Assembly: GCA_003224135.1 (NCBI GenBank)
Contig: QHYO01000012.1
Location: 1 to 6,111, forward strand
Direction: 5' to 3'
Origin: Acidobacteriota bacterium
GTDB lineage: Bacteria > Acidobacteriota > Terriglobia > Acidiferrales > UBA7541
DNA: 6,111 nt
Shown one piece after another: positions 5,619-6,111 of this stretch (position 1 is its first letter; every line of letters begins with the position of its first letter). The position numbers and the translations under genes are program-made. The notes beneath the pieces were generated by a model. The model was not told the origin of the DNA and made no database searches. It was given only the letters and a program-made list of their open reading frames with translations.

Positions 5619-6111
5619 CTATGGCTGTCCCACCTGATGCACTCTCGCCACCACGCCAGTCGAATACCGCGCCACGTACAACTCTCCCGCCTGATCCCGC
5701 CCAAAACCCGCCAGATCACCACCCGCCGTGTTCAACAAAAACGTCCTCGTCCAGCTCTGGCCGCTTTGCGTCAACGACCACACTCGCCCACTGATAAAAT
5801 CGCCAAATACATACGCTCCGGCGAGCGCGGGCATTTTCGTTCCGTGGTACACATGCCCGCCAATCACTGTCTCGTCTCCTTGCGATCGGTCATAATCAAA
5901 GATCGGATCCGTCAACGTATTGCCGGTTTGTGTGCACATCGTGGGGAACGGATGTGTACCTTCCCGGATACTCCATCCCATGTTCGAGCCGCCTTGCTGC
6001 GGCGTCAGCATGTCCACTTCTTCAAAACTATCCTGCCCCACGTCACCAATCCACAAATTTCCGTTCGCGCTGTCGAACGAAAACCGGAATGGATTCCGTA
6101 ATCCGTAGAGC
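5619..6111 (-). CDS. PQQ-dependent glucose/sorbosone dehydrogenase family protein, C-terminal part (5' end outside window)
   Basis: The C-terminal 163 residues of a six-bladed beta-propeller of the soluble glucose/sorbosone dehydrogenase (GSDH) family, which oxidise aldose sugars with PQQ and are usually periplasmic. The frame stays open to the window edge, so the gene is truncated by the window and not broken. In order it shows GLRNPFRFSFD, NLWIGDVGQDSFEEVD, NMGWSIREG, GGHVYHG, AYVFGDFISGRVW, and GFGRDQAGELYV near the end; these are family hallmarks. Met, Leu or Val triplets inside this stretch are not starts, since the conserved GLRNP block precedes them. The catalytic His, the Ca/PQQ ligands and any signal peptide would lie upstream. 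Many family members are of unknown substrate, so a specific sugar should not be assumed. The stop is TAG at 5619-5621, and the gene converges on the fusion gene. No functional link to hopanoid genes is evident. Confidence 0.92.
   Translation of the reverse strand, partial: LYGLRNPFRFSFDSANGNLWIGDVGQDSFEEVDMLTPQQGGSNMGWSIREGTHPFPTMCTQTGNTLTDPIFDYDRSQGDETVIGGHVYHGTKMPALAGAYVFGDFISGRVWSLTQSGQSWTRTFLLNTAGGDLAGFGRDQAGELYVARYSTGVVARVHQVGQP

Noticed and set aside
5637..6101. Plus-strand open frame antisense to the sugar dehydrogenase
   Set aside because: The minus-strand frame shows continuous GSDH family motifs; the plus-strand translation is Arg/His-rich with none.

Overview
The window looks like ordinary chromosome from a GC-rich, hopanoid-producing bacterium, most likely an acidobacterium. 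That placement is inference from three things: a cold-shock protein and an HpnH that read like acidobacterial members of their families, and strong Shine-Dalgarno sites on the genes with clear starts. No phage, transposon, CRISPR, tRNA or rRNA signal was seen.

Layout, left to right. Positions 1-151 hold nothing I can name. On the minus strand follow (i) an 85-residue protein (212-469) with a PcrA/UvrD-type Tudor-like domain and a Lys/Ala-rich histone-H1-like tail, ending in a textbook intrinsic terminator (152-189), and (ii) a 67-residue cold-shock protein (577-780) with a long leader and a hairpin after its stop. An intrinsic terminator (939-970) closes whatever is transcribed leftward from 1120. 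Next on the minus strand is a two-gene operon: hpnH (1567-2694), the radical-SAM enzyme that adds the 5'-deoxyadenosyl group to diploptene, overlapping by four bases a 149-residue protein of unknown function (1121-1570) with an LSm/SH3-like beta-barrel look.

Divergent from hpnH, across a 236-base spacer, is a large plus-strand gene (2931-5579) encoding one chain with three parts: acyl-activating ligase, acyl carrier protein and PlsC-type acyltransferase. It could activate a fatty acid, load it on its own carrier and transfer it to a lipid acceptor. Its position back to back with hpnH suggests a link between hopanoid synthesis and membrane-lipid acylation, but the acceptor cannot be read from sequence. 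Convergent with it, 39 bases away, is the C-terminal part of a PQQ-type glucose/sorbosone dehydrogenase that runs off the right edge.

The points most worth a second look are the ligase-ACP-acyltransferase fusion (order opposite to E. coli Aas, and an acyltransferase box with one extra residue between His and Asp), the uncharacterised partner translationally coupled to hpnH, and the small Tudor-plus-H1-tail protein.
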